Of a stretch of DNA of 64,000 nucleotides, positions 37,035-45,252 are shown one piece after another. Position numbers and translations under genes: made by a program. Numbering within the stretch: position 1 is the stretch's first letter; each line of letters starts with the position of its first letter. Origin of the DNA: Arthrobacter sp. 18067 (lineage in GTDB: Bacteria > Actinomycetota > Actinomycetes > Actinomycetales > Micrococcaceae); the NCBI RefSeq assembly GCF_902706295.1, contig NZ_CACSJJ010000005.1:124001-188000 (forward strand), read 5' to 3'. Under the pieces are notes generated by a model. The model saw only the letters and a list, made by a program, of their open reading frames with translations, ran no database searches and was not told where the DNA came from.

Positions 37035-37970
37035 ATGACTCGGTTCCTGGTCCGCCGGCTGGGCCTCCTTGCACTCGTGGTCTGGGGAGTCGTCACGGCG
37101 ACGTTCATCCTTGTCCATGCCACTCCGGGAGATCCGGCCCGAGCAACCCTGGGGGATAAGGCCTCCGAGTCGGCAGTTCAGGCTCTTCGGGCCGAGTGGG
37201 GTTTGGACCAGCCTCTGGGAGTGCAGTATTGGCATTTCCTCATGGATCTAGTGGGAGGCAACCTGGGAACGTCGTTCCAATACCGCTCGCCCATCGTCTC
37301 GCTGCTCGCCGAAAGACTGCCCACAACGCTCCTGCTCATGCTCATGGCGGTAACGTTCGCCGTCGTCATTTCCCTTCCCCTCGCAACCTGGGTTGCAGTC
37401 CGGGGCCGGGGCGGCGCCGACATTGGGGTGCGTATCTTCGGCGCTGTGGTGCAAGGAACTCCAGCGTTCCTAACTGGAACCCTGCTGGTGATCATCTTTG
37501 GCCTCAAGCTGCGGTGGTTCCCGGTGGGTGGCTACGGTAGCACAACGGCGGAACACCTGTATTCCCTCGTTTTGCCGGCTCTGACCATTGCCTTGGGGAT
37601 CGTGCCCATGCTGCTCAACAGCTTGAGGGCCTCCCTGACTGATGCCCTGCAAAGCGACTTCGTTGCCTTCGGCCACTCCAAAGGCCTTAGGCCAGCCACG
37701 GTGCTGGCTGCCTACGCCATCCGCAACGGCAGCATTTCCGGGGTCACCATCCTGGGAATCCAAGCCGGTGCGCTTGCCGGCGGGGCCTTGGTGGTGGAAA
37801 AGGTGTTTGCCATTCCGGGAATGGGAAGCCTCATGTTGGCCGGAATCCTCGGTCGGGACTTCCCCGTAGTCCAGGCCACCACCCTTGTCTTCGCGGGAAT
37901 CGTGGTTGTGGTCTACCTCGTCACCGACCTGTCCTATGCCCTACTTGACCCGAGAGCGAGACTGGCATGA
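37035..37970 (+). CDS. Oligopeptide ABC importer 3, permease (DppB type)
   Basis: A 311-residue permease with the N-terminal RFLVRRLGLLALVVWGVVTA helix, the TPGDPARATLGD loop, six predicted helices and the ending LSYALLDPRARLA. GTGAGGAC provides the ribosome site. It overlaps the next permease by four bases. Confidence 0.92.
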   Translation: MTRFLVRRLGLLALVVWGVVTATFILVHATPGDPARATLGDKASESAVQALRAEWGLDQPLGVQYWHFLMDLVGGNLGTSFQYRSPIVSLLAERLPTTLLLMLMAVTFAVVISLPLATWVAVRGRGGADIGVRIFGAVVQGTPAFLTGTLLVIIFGLKLRWFPVGGYGSTTAEHLYSLVLPALTIALGIVPMLLNSLRASLTDALQSDFVAFGHSKGLRPATVLAAYAIRNGSISGVTILGIQAGALAGGALVVEKVFAIPGMGSLMLAGILGRDFPVVQATTLVFAGIVVVVYLVTDLSYALLDPRARLA

Positions 37971-38863
37971 CACAGACGCTTCTTCCCCAAACAGCAAGCC
38001 AAGCCGGACTCGGCGGGAGCAAACCTCCGTGGCGCTTCCGGATACGGCCGTGGGGCCGCGGATCAAACGTCGAACTCCTCATCGGAGGCGTTATCTTCGG
38101 TGCAATGGTCTTGGCTGCAGTGTTTGCCCCGCTCCTGACCCCCCATGACCCGACGGCCCAGGACTTGGCCAATGCCTTGTCGGGGCCAACCGCAGCGCAC
38201 CCGCTCGGAACAGACAACCTGGGCCGGGACACCTGGAGCCGTCTCCTTTTCGGTGCCCGCAGCGACTTGGGCATTGCGGTCATGGCCGTTCTCTTTCCCT
38301 TTGTCCTGGGGACCGTTGTGGGCGCGCTCTGCGGGTACTTTGGTGGCTGGTTCGACACACTGATAATGCGGATCGCCGATGTTGTTTCGGCTTTCCCGTT
38401 CTTTGTCCTGGTCATCACCCTGGTCTTCGTCTTCGGCAACGGGCCCATGAGTATTTTCCTGGCGATCAGCATTGTGAGCTGGGTTTCCTACGCGAGGATA
38501 GTGCGTGCCGAAACGCTGGTGGTCAGGGGCAGGGACTTCATTCAATCCTGCGAGACCGGCGGACTTAGCAACGCCCGGATCGTGATCCGGCATGTCCTGC
38601 CCAACACGATGACGCAAGCAATCGTTTTCGCCATGAGCGACGTCGTATCCAACATCGGTGTGATCGTTACGCTGAGCTACTTCGGGTTGGGCATCGTCCC
38701 GCCGACTCCTGATTGGGGACAAATGATCAGCGACGGCCAACAGTTCCTGGCTTCCGGAAACTACTCACTTGTGTTGATTCCGGGTGCAGCGGTTATTCTC
38801 GCCAGCCTCTCGCTCACGTTCCTGGGCGACGGGATCGCCAATGCCCTGCGAGCAAAGCGATGA
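37967..38863 (+). CDS. Oligopeptide ABC importer 3, permease (DppC type)
   Basis: A 298-residue permease with a cytosolic N terminus of about 40 residues, then DPTAQDLANALSGPTAAHPL and GTDNLGRDTWSRLLFGARSD, the DppC hallmark, and the docking loop DFIQSCETGGLSNARIVIRH then VLPN. It is coupled by ATGA overlaps to both neighbours. Confidence 0.92.
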   Translation: MTQTLLPQTASQAGLGGSKPPWRFRIRPWGRGSNVELLIGGVIFGAMVLAAVFAPLLTPHDPTAQDLANALSGPTAAHPLGTDNLGRDTWSRLLFGARSDLGIAVMAVLFPFVLGTVVGALCGYFGGWFDTLIMRIADVVSAFPFFVLVITLVFVFGNGPMSIFLAISIVSWVSYARIVRAETLVVRGRDFIQSCETGGLSNARIVIRHVLPNTMTQAIVFAMSDVVSNIGVIVTLSYFGLGIVPPTPDWGQMISDGQQFLASGNYSLVLIPGAAVILASLSLTFLGDGIANALRAKR

Positions 38864-39795
38864 GCGTCGTGTCAGGGCGGCAGCCTCTTCTGAAGGTGGA
38901 GGGATTGTGCGTTGATGTGTCCATCCAAGGCCGTGATTACGCTGCGCTGAAGGACGTTTCGTTTACGGTCCAGCGGGCGGAAGCCCATGGCCTTGTGGGG
39001 GAATCGGGTTCCGGAAAGAGCCTGGCCCTCCGTTCGCTCATGGGTTTGCTGCCCTCCAACGCCCGCGTCAGCGGTGGCAGCGCGTTCTTTAATGGCACGG
39101 ACTTGTTTGCGAACAACGGCCGGAACTTCCGGAAGGTCCGTGGCACGGGCATATCAATGGTGTTCCAGGAACCCGCCGTGGCTCTGAATCCAATTGCCCG
39201 CGTTGGCACCCAGATAACGGACGGTATCGCCCAACGGAAGGGCTGGAGCCGAAAGCAGGCCCGGGAGTACGCCATCCACATGATGGGGTTGGTGGGGATA
39301 CCCAGCCCGGAGTTGCGGGTGGACGCCTATCCATTCCAGCTGTCCGGAGGGATGAGGCAGCGTGTGATGATCGCCGCCAGTGTGGCCTGCGAACCCGAGC
39401 TGATTCTCTGTGACGAACCAACAACCGCACTGGATGTGACCGTGCAGGCACAGGTCCTGGCCCTGTTTGATGGACTGCGGGCTGAGCTCAACGCCGGCAT
39501 TTTGTACGTCACTCATGACTTGGCTGTTGTCTCCGAACTCTGCAGCTCGATCAGCGTCCTGTACGCGGGCCGACTGGTTGAATCCGGAAGCGCGGCGGAG
39601 GTCTTGGGAAATCCGCGGGAAGACTACACGCGCGCCCTCCTGGCCGCTACGCCGAGTATTGACGAACCCGGTCAACGGCTTCGATCGATACCCGGGACCA
39701 CACCGGCGCTGCGAGACAGGCCGGCAGACTATTCATTTGCGATGCGGATAGCGGACCATGCGCCGGACTCCCATTCGATCCTTGAGGAGCACTAG
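38860..39795 (+). CDS. Oligopeptide ABC importer 3, ATPase (DppD type)
   Basis: A 311-residue ATPase: Walker A GESGSGKS near residue 45, signature LSGGMRQRVMIAASVA, Walker B LILCDEPTTALDVTVQ. I chose the ATG at 38860 (ATGA overlap with DppC). Unlike many DppD proteins it stops soon after the RSIPGTTPALRDRP segment and lacks the four-cysteine C-terminal tail. Confidence 0.92.
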   Translation: MSVVSGRQPLLKVEGLCVDVSIQGRDYAALKDVSFTVQRAEAHGLVGESGSGKSLALRSLMGLLPSNARVSGGSAFFNGTDLFANNGRNFRKVRGTGISMVFQEPAVALNPIARVGTQITDGIAQRKGWSRKQAREYAIHMMGLVGIPSPELRVDAYPFQLSGGMRQRVMIAASVACEPELILCDEPTTALDVTVQAQVLALFDGLRAELNAGILYVTHDLAVVSELCSSISVLYAGRLVESGSAAEVLGNPREDYTRALLAATPSIDEPGQRLRSIPGTTPALRDRPADYSFAMRIADHAPDSHSILEEH

Positions 39796-39798
39796 CAG

Positions 39799-40602
39799 AT
39801 GTCCACAACCAAGCTTGCGCAGCCGGCTTCCGAAAACATCCTGGAGATGCGGGACATACGCGTCGAGTTCTCCACAGGTCGGGGTCGTGGCCGACGCAAG
39901 ATCGTCGCCCTCAACGACGTCAGCCTCAGCGTCCCCAGGGGAACAATCCACGGGGTGGTAGGCGAATCAGGCTCCGGCAAATCCACTCTGGCCCGCGTTC
40001 TGACAGCTTTGGAGCGTTCTTTCACAGGAACCGTGGTTTTCAACGGTGAAGAGTTGCCTGTCCGGCGAACCAAAGAGCAGAGACGCCATATCCAGATGGT
40101 GTTTCAGGATCCGTACTCGTCGTTGGATCCCAGAATGACTATTCGTCAGTCCTTGGCCGAGCTGCTGCGGGTTCACAGGATCGTGGAATCGCGGGACGTC
40201 GGTAGGAGATGCCTTGATCTGATGGGCCAGGTCCAGCTGCCGGCCAGGGCACTGGACAGTTACCCGGTTTCCATGTCCGGAGGACAGCGCCAAAGGGTGG
40301 CTATCGCGAAAGCCTTGGCACTGGAGCCCTCGTTGTTGGTTGCTGACGAGGCCGTATCTGCCTTGGACGTGTCCGTGCAGGCCGGCATCGTCAATCTCTT
40401 GGCGGACCTGAGGGACGAACTTGGGTTGTCTGTTTTGTTCATCGCCCATGATCTGGCAGTGGTCCGGAATCTTTGTGAGAACGTTGCAGTGATGTACCAC
40501 GGCAACATCGTCGAAGACGGGGACACCGAAAGTCTATTTACTGAACCTCGGGATCAGTACACCCGGACGCTTCTTAATTCGATTCCGCGGATCCGATACT
40601 AG
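39799..40602 (+). CDS. Oligopeptide ABC importer 3, ATPase (DppF type)
   Basis: A 267-residue ATPase with Walker A GESGSGKST near residue 54, FQDPYSSLDPRMTIRQSL, signature MSGGQRQRVAIAKALAL and Walker B LLVADEAVSALDVS (Ala in place of Pro after the catalytic Glu). It starts three bases after dppD with GAGGAG upstream and ends the operon before a 50-base palindromic terminator. Confidence 0.92.
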   Translation: MSTTKLAQPASENILEMRDIRVEFSTGRGRGRRKIVALNDVSLSVPRGTIHGVVGESGSGKSTLARVLTALERSFTGTVVFNGEELPVRRTKEQRRHIQMVFQDPYSSLDPRMTIRQSLAELLRVHRIVESRDVGRRCLDLMGQVQLPARALDSYPVSMSGGQRQRVAIAKALALEPSLLVADEAVSALDVSVQAGIVNLLADLRDELGLSVLFIAHDLAVVRNLCENVAVMYHGNIVEDGDTESLFTEPRDQYTRTLLNSIPRIRY

Positions 40603-40626
40603 CTCCTGAGTGGTATCAACCGGGAT

Positions 40627-40676
40627 GTTAAAGACCTCTGCAGGAGCCGGATCCGGCTCCTGCAGAGGTCTTTAAC
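40627..40676. terminator. Perfect 50-base palindrome between importer 3 and dppA copy 2
   Basis: Bases 40627-40651 and 40652-40676 are exact reverse complements with no spacer, starting GTTAAAGACC and ending GGTCTTTAAC. In RNA either strand would fold into a very stable hairpin with terminal AAA/TTT steps, so it should stop transcription from both convergent genes. Confidence 0.85.
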
Positions 40677-40689
40677 GACGAGGTGGACG

Positions 40690-41535
40690 CTATCGCAGGG
40701 ATTCGCGGAGGAACATCGTTTTCGCGGCAACTGCTGCCAACTCGTACGTGGTCCCGATCATCCCCAAGAGCTCCTCGGCAGACTCGACCTCCCTGGCGAT
40801 TACCAGGTTGCTGACCCTCGACACACCGGGAACGGCTTCCAACAACTCGGCGGCCAAGGGGTTCTGGAAACCGATCTCGAGCCGGAGCTGGTCAGGTACA
40901 GGCAGTAGCCGGGTCTTCTCGATGCCTTGGACAGCAGCACGCGCACTCTTGCGGATGGCCGCGCGGGCGTAGGTGGGGGACAGGCTGTTGGCGGCCTGGA
41001 ACCCGTGGGCAATCTTGACGGGAACAGTCAGTACACCCGGGAACTCGCGCTCTGCGATATCGCAGATGACGTCGTCGCCCGTAACCAAACCGACGGGGAC
41101 GCCGCGGGTAGCTGCGAAGAGGCCATTGATGGATGCCTCTGAGGCGATCTCACCATTGAGCTTGAAACTGGTAAAGAGGCCCGAAAAACTATGGGCCAGC
41201 AGGCCTTCCACACCTGCTGGAGCGTGATATCCGATGTAGAAAGCAACATCGAAGTCTGCCGTCAGCCCTTCAGCCATGCAGAAGGCTGTGGGATTTCCGA
41301 AAATGACACGTGCCCGGGGGTCGAGGTCCTCGTGCAGGAGGTTGTTCATTGTCCCGTGGCTGTCGTTGACCAAGACCTCGGTTGCCCCGCCCTCGAAGGC
41401 GCCTCCCACGGCCGCGTTGGTCTCGGCCGTCATCAGGGCCTGTGCCCGGGGGTAGCCGGTACCACCACGAATAATTTGGTCGTAGGTCGCAACCCCGGAG
41501 ATCCCCTCCATGTCAACAGAAATGTATACCTTCAT
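40690..41535 (-). CDS. dppA: D-aminopeptidase DppA (M55 family), copy 2
   Basis: A 281-residue paralogue of the DppA at 34515, the same length and alignable end to end without gaps. Asp8, Glu10, His60, His104, His115 and Glu133 are all kept, so it should be active on peptides with an N-terminal D-residue. Differences cluster in the substrate-side segments (for example FKLNGEIASE versus FHVNSEVASE). AAGGAG precedes the ATG. It lies 82 bases after an acyltransferase gene on the same strand and converges on importer 3, so it may serve importer 4. Confidence 0.92.
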   Translation of the reverse strand: MKVYISVDMEGISGVATYDQIIRGGTGYPRAQALMTAETNAAVGGAFEGGATEVLVNDSHGTMNNLLHEDLDPRARVIFGNPTAFCMAEGLTADFDVAFYIGYHAPAGVEGLLAHSFSGLFTSFKLNGEIASEASINGLFAATRGVPVGLVTGDDVICDIAEREFPGVLTVPVKIAHGFQAANSLSPTYARAAIRKSARAAVQGIEKTRLLPVPDQLRLEIGFQNPLAAELLEAVPGVSRVSNLVIAREVESAEELLGMIGTTYELAAVAAKTMFLRESLR

Positions 41536-41617
41536 GCGGTCTCCTTCGTGGGCGCTGCGCAGTGCAGCGGAGGTCAGCCGGTGCGCGTCATAGTAGCGCA
41601 GCGGATACAGTGTTCAG

Positions 41618-42487
41618 TTACTGAAGGACGGTTGCTGCAGGTGCGAGTTTGTACCAGCCAGTGCGGGTGACTCCTGACGCGATGTAGCCGGACGCGAAAG
41701 CAGATTCCAAGATTTCGCGGAGCTGCAACCGCCACATCGCCGCTTCCCGGGCGTCGGATCCCCGAAGTGCGACGATGTCCCGGGGTGCACGGCACCAGAG
41801 GTTTCCGTCCAATTGCACTAGCGCGGGCTTGGAGTCGGGTCCATATTCCAGAGCATTATTCAGCGCCTCTTGCGGCAGATTGACGTCGTCTACGAGGCCC
41901 TCGCTGCATCTAACGCTCCGGTCTGAGCTCAACGGCCAGACCACAACGAGCCTGTCCGATTCGTCGTTGGCGTTGATATCGTCCTGCATTGCACCGTAGA
42001 AGTTCCTCTCGTACTCGGAAGTCACAGCACCAAGTTTGGACAGATTGAAGCGCGCGTTCCGGCTGACCAAGGGATCGAAGGTCCATGTCATGGTTTCGAT
42101 GCCGCGTGCCAGAGACCACGCCCTTTGGTGTTGTTTGAGGGCGAAACCCACACCTTGGTCCGCAATCCCGGGAAGGACCCCGGCTATCAGCGAATACGTG
42201 GACCCCTCGGGCGAGACAATGGCCACTGCCGCGCCACAGAGCACTCCTTCCGGGGTGTAGGCCGCAGAGACGTTGCACCCGGCGTGGGAGATGCTGCGGA
42301 GCAGGTCAAAGGGAATGGGTGCTCCGTGTGGCGACATTCCCCATATGGCCACGAGCAGTCCTTCGATGTCTTGGAGCCTCTCACGGTCGTGCTCGTCGAC
42401 GATTCGGACGTTGGCCTTGGCCGCTGCAGAAGTAGCATTGACCTGGGCGCGCTCAGCAGAAGCATGGGCGTCGAGATTGAGTGACAT
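41618..42487 (-). CDS. GNAT-like predicted acyltransferase (COG3375 type)
   Basis: A 289-residue cytosolic protein of the GNAT-like group known as COG3375. The first 170 residues hold the fold: an acceptor helix (DIEGLLVAIWGMSPHGAPIP), beta strands with GCNVSAAYTPEGVLCGAAVA, an acyl-CoA-site-like GVGFALKQHQRAWSLARG, and the family motif MTWTFDPLVSRNARFNLSKLG. The second half (WPLSSDRSVR to PRDIVALRG and AAMWRLQLREILESAF) is a family-specific extension. The reaction is unknown; N-acylation of an amino acid or peptide would suit the DppA gene downstream, by inference. Confidence 0.72.
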   Translation of the reverse strand: MSLNLDAHASAERAQVNATSAAAKANVRIVDEHDRERLQDIEGLLVAIWGMSPHGAPIPFDLLRSISHAGCNVSAAYTPEGVLCGAAVAIVSPEGSTYSLIAGVLPGIADQGVGFALKQHQRAWSLARGIETMTWTFDPLVSRNARFNLSKLGAVTSEYERNFYGAMQDDINANDESDRLVVVWPLSSDRSVRCSEGLVDDVNLPQEALNNALEYGPDSKPALVQLDGNLWCRAPRDIVALRGSDAREAAMWRLQLREILESAFASGYIASGVTRTGWYKLAPAATVLQ

Positions 42488-42580
42488 GATTCAATCTTTG
42501 TTCGATCGAGGCGTCCTGGCTTTGTCCGTAAGGATCAACAATTGCCTTTTTTATTGTTCTAGAGGACTACGGCTGAATAA

Positions 42581-42617
42581 GAATGCTCCGCCCAGCCAGC
42601 GGCCGGACGGAGCATTC
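42581..42617 (-). terminator. Terminator after the importer 4 binding-protein gene
   Basis: GAATGCTCCG (42581-42590) and CGGAGCATTC (42608-42617) form a ten-base stem with further G-C pairs inside the loop; on the minus strand TTATT follows. It closes the hydrolase-hydrolase-binding protein unit. Confidence 0.75.
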
Positions 42618-42631
42618 AAGGAGCGAAACGG

Positions 42632-44236
42632 CTATCGGAGCATACGGACCGAAGCTGGGGCCAGTTGGCCGTCCGACAGTTCGAAGGTGGCGCCTTCTGC
42701 GAAGGTGGGAGTCGCCGAGTTGACGAAGGGCACTATATCGACGTGCTCAAAGAGGCTCTTTTCGGCCGCTGCCCAATGCTCACAGCCAGCTTCTTCAGTG
42801 GCGCCGACGGCCTTTTGGACGTTTTCCAGATAACCGGCGTTGTTGAGGAAGGCAAAATTGCTGCCGTTGGGCGGGGTTGGGCCGGACACGAGGGGTACAA
42901 GCTCGTTGGGCAGGGACACACCGATAGGAACGAAAGCGGCGTTCCATCCGCCCTGTCCACCGAGGATGAGTGAACTGCCCTCTGCATCTGTAACTGGCCT
43001 GAGGAGAACGTCAACACCGATCCCGGACCAAACGTCCTTGATCAGCTCGGCGCCGGCGGCGAAGGTCGGCCCCATGGTGCTGGGGTAGAAGAACTCAATC
43101 TTCAGCGGAGTCCCGTCCTTGCTCCGAACGCCATTCGCGCCAACCTTCCAGCCGGCCGAATCCAGGGTGGCCTTTGCGGCGTCGATGTCATGCTCGGGGA
43201 GGTTGCCAGTGAGAGTGTCCTGCTTGCAGGGGCTGAGAACAGGTGCAATGAGACCCGTGGCGGGCTTACCGGCGCCGCTCGTTACTACCTGCCCGAGTTC
43301 GTCTAGCTTCAGCGCCTGCGTTAAGGCACGCCGCACTTTTTCATCCGCGCCGGGCAGCCCCGGTTTCTGGTTGAACCAGATTTGGCCCAGCGCTGTCACC
43401 AAATCACGTTGGAATGCCTTCTTGGCTTGGAGCCTCTGTTTGTCGGGCCCGACAATTGTGGCTGCATTCACTTCTCCGGACAACAGCAGGTTCGCTGCTG
43501 TTGTCTCGTTGGAGACAACCTTGAGGACGACTTTGTCCGGCAGGCCCTCCTGATCGGTCTTCCAATCGCCTGGACCCCAGGCATAGTCCTTGCGCCGGGT
43601 GAGGGTGTAATGGTCACCCGAGGCCACCTCGGTGAGCGTGTACATGCCGGTGCCGTCGGCGCCTTGTGCGAGCAGGCTTCGGTCTTTGGTACCGGCCGCG
43701 CAAACGATAGGCATATTGCCCACATTTCGGATCAGGAAGGGTTCCGGCGAAGGTGTTGTCACCGTGACAGTTCCTTTTTCACTGTCTGCCGTGGCGGTAG
43801 CCCCGGGAGCTACTGAAATGCCCGTCCGTGTGGAGTTGTTGCTGGGGTCACCGACGAAGTTGATATTTGCCGCCACAATTTCGGGCGTCAGCGCAGTACC
43901 GTCGGAGCATGTGACATTCTTGCGCAAGGTGAAGGTGGCCTCAGTAGTGGTGCCTTGCCAGCTTTGCGCCAAGCCGGCCACCACATTGCCGTCCGGATCA
44001 AAATTTACGAGGGTGTCGTAGAGGAACCTGGCGGTTTGCTGGGTTACGGAATTCGAGGCGAACAGTGGGTCCAAGGACCCGGGGTCCACACTCAGCCTCA
44101 ATGTAAACGTTTTGCCGTTCGCCAGCTCGTTGCTATCTGTCTTGGGTGCAGAGCCGGAGCAGGCGGCCATCGTTAGTGATAGCGCACCGACAGTGAAGGC
44201 GCTTAAAGCCGCCTTGATCATGCCTTGTGTGTTCAT
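42632..44236 (-). CDS. Oligopeptide ABC importer 4, substrate-binding lipoprotein
   Basis: A family 5 binding lipoprotein of 534 residues whose signal peptide ends in MAAC. It is a clear paralogue of the importer 2 binding protein: YTLTRRKDYAWGPGDW, ETTAANLLLSGEVNAA and AAEKSLFEHVDIVPFVN have direct counterparts there, and four cysteines (NVTCSDG, PIVCAAG, SPCKQD, GCEHWAAAE) align. It lies on the opposite strand from its permease and ATPase genes, behind two serine hydrolase genes in one unit. Confidence 0.9.
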   Translation of the reverse strand: MNTQGMIKAALSAFTVGALSLTMAACSGSAPKTDSNELANGKTFTLRLSVDPGSLDPLFASNSVTQQTARFLYDTLVNFDPDGNVVAGLAQSWQGTTTEATFTLRKNVTCSDGTALTPEIVAANINFVGDPSNNSTRTGISVAPGATATADSEKGTVTVTTPSPEPFLIRNVGNMPIVCAAGTKDRSLLAQGADGTGMYTLTEVASGDHYTLTRRKDYAWGPGDWKTDQEGLPDKVVLKVVSNETTAANLLLSGEVNAATIVGPDKQRLQAKKAFQRDLVTALGQIWFNQKPGLPGADEKVRRALTQALKLDELGQVVTSGAGKPATGLIAPVLSPCKQDTLTGNLPEHDIDAAKATLDSAGWKVGANGVRSKDGTPLKIEFFYPSTMGPTFAAGAELIKDVWSGIGVDVLLRPVTDAEGSSLILGGQGGWNAAFVPIGVSLPNELVPLVSGPTPPNGSNFAFLNNAGYLENVQKAVGATEEAGCEHWAAAEKSLFEHVDIVPFVNSATPTFAEGATFELSDGQLAPASVRMLR

Positions 44237-44355
44237 GAGTGTCATTCTTTCGGCATTTGTGATCCGCGCCATTGGCTAAATCGACAAGTCTGCGGATCAA
44301 GGTTTGGTGGGTAGAACCATGGGCCCGCGGCCGGATCCAGGCGCTACCGGCCAAG

Positions 44356-45252
44356 TTAGTCGCCGCGAAGCAGATCAACGGCCAAGCGGGCCGCCTTGCC
44401 GATCGAGGCATCAATTGCCGGCTGCGGGTTTGCCAGCGTATCGGCCTTGGTAAAGACAGCGACGGCGTATTGGCGGTCGTCAGGGTACGTCACCACACCG
44501 ACCTCGTTGCGGATAGCGGGAAGTGTGCCGGTCTTGCCTGCGACCACAATATTGCCATCGAAACCGGTCGCCATCCGGTGCCGCCAGATTTGTTGGGCCA
44601 TCATCGAACGCACCCGCTCGCACACCTCAGGACTTCCGGCTGTGTCGGTCCAGATGGCGTCCAGCAGGGTGACGATGTCCCGTGGTGTGGAAGAAGGAGT
44701 CCTTGCGGGATCCAATATCCCCATCGACCAAATCTGCTCGGGAGTTGCCGCTCCCAGCATGGCTTCGACGTCGGGCCCCGTGCCAGGGTCAACGCCTAGG
44801 TCGGCCGCCATCTGAACATCCATGTCCTCACCGCAGCCGACAATCCGGGTGTGCTTGAGATTCAGGTCATCCAATACGGCGTCGACAGCGGCCTGCCCTA
44901 TCCGGTGGAAGAGGACGTCTGTCGCAGCGTTATCGCTCATCGTCATCATGAACTTTGCAAGATCCCGCCAGCTCATTTCGACGTCGTCGGCACAACCCGC
45001 AGTTCCCAAACCTCCCACCCGGTATCGGGAGGTCACGGTAGTACGATCTGTTTCTTCCAAACGGCCTGCTGAAACCTCCCGCGAATAGGCAACGGCGAAC
45101 GGCACCTTAAAGACGGAGGCCAGTACTACTGGCCCGTCGGGGTTCAACGAAACCTCTGGACCATCAACTACTCCGATCTCCCGTGCATGGACGGAGCCCG
45201 TGGCCCCTGCTGAAGCGAAGATTTCGGCAAGCTGCCCAGATCCTAGGCTCAT
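44356..45252 (-). CDS. Class A beta-lactamase-like serine hydrolase, cytosolic
   Basis: A 298-residue protein of the PenP-like (COG2367) group. The active-site motifs are SVFK (Ser46, Lys49), SDN (106-108) and KTG (240-242). No signal peptide is present, and the Omega loop lacks the ExxLN motif that true class A beta-lactamases use for deacylation; the segment before SSTPRDIVTLL reads ILDPART. It is therefore better called a peptidase, amidase or esterase of this fold acting in the cytosol. It overlaps the upstream S12 hydrolase gene by four bases (ATGA) and precedes the importer 4 binding-protein gene. Confidence 0.83.
   Translation of the reverse strand: MSLGSGQLAEIFASAGATGSVHAREIGVVDGPEVSLNPDGPVVLASVFKVPFAVAYSREVSAGRLEETDRTTVTSRYRVGGLGTAGCADDVEMSWRDLAKFMMTMSDNAATDVLFHRIGQAAVDAVLDDLNLKHTRIVGCGEDMDVQMAADLGVDPGTGPDVEAMLGAATPEQIWSMGILDPARTPSSTPRDIVTLLDAIWTDTAGSPEVCERVRSMMAQQIWRHRMATGFDGNIVVAGKTGTLPAIRNEVGVVTYPDDRQYAVAVFTKADTLANPQPAIDASIGKAARLAVDLLRGD

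Noticed and set aside
44356..45252. Antibiotic-resistance class A beta-lactamase
   Set aside because: It has SxxK, SDN and KTG but no signal peptide and no ExxLN deacylation motif, so resistance is not supported.
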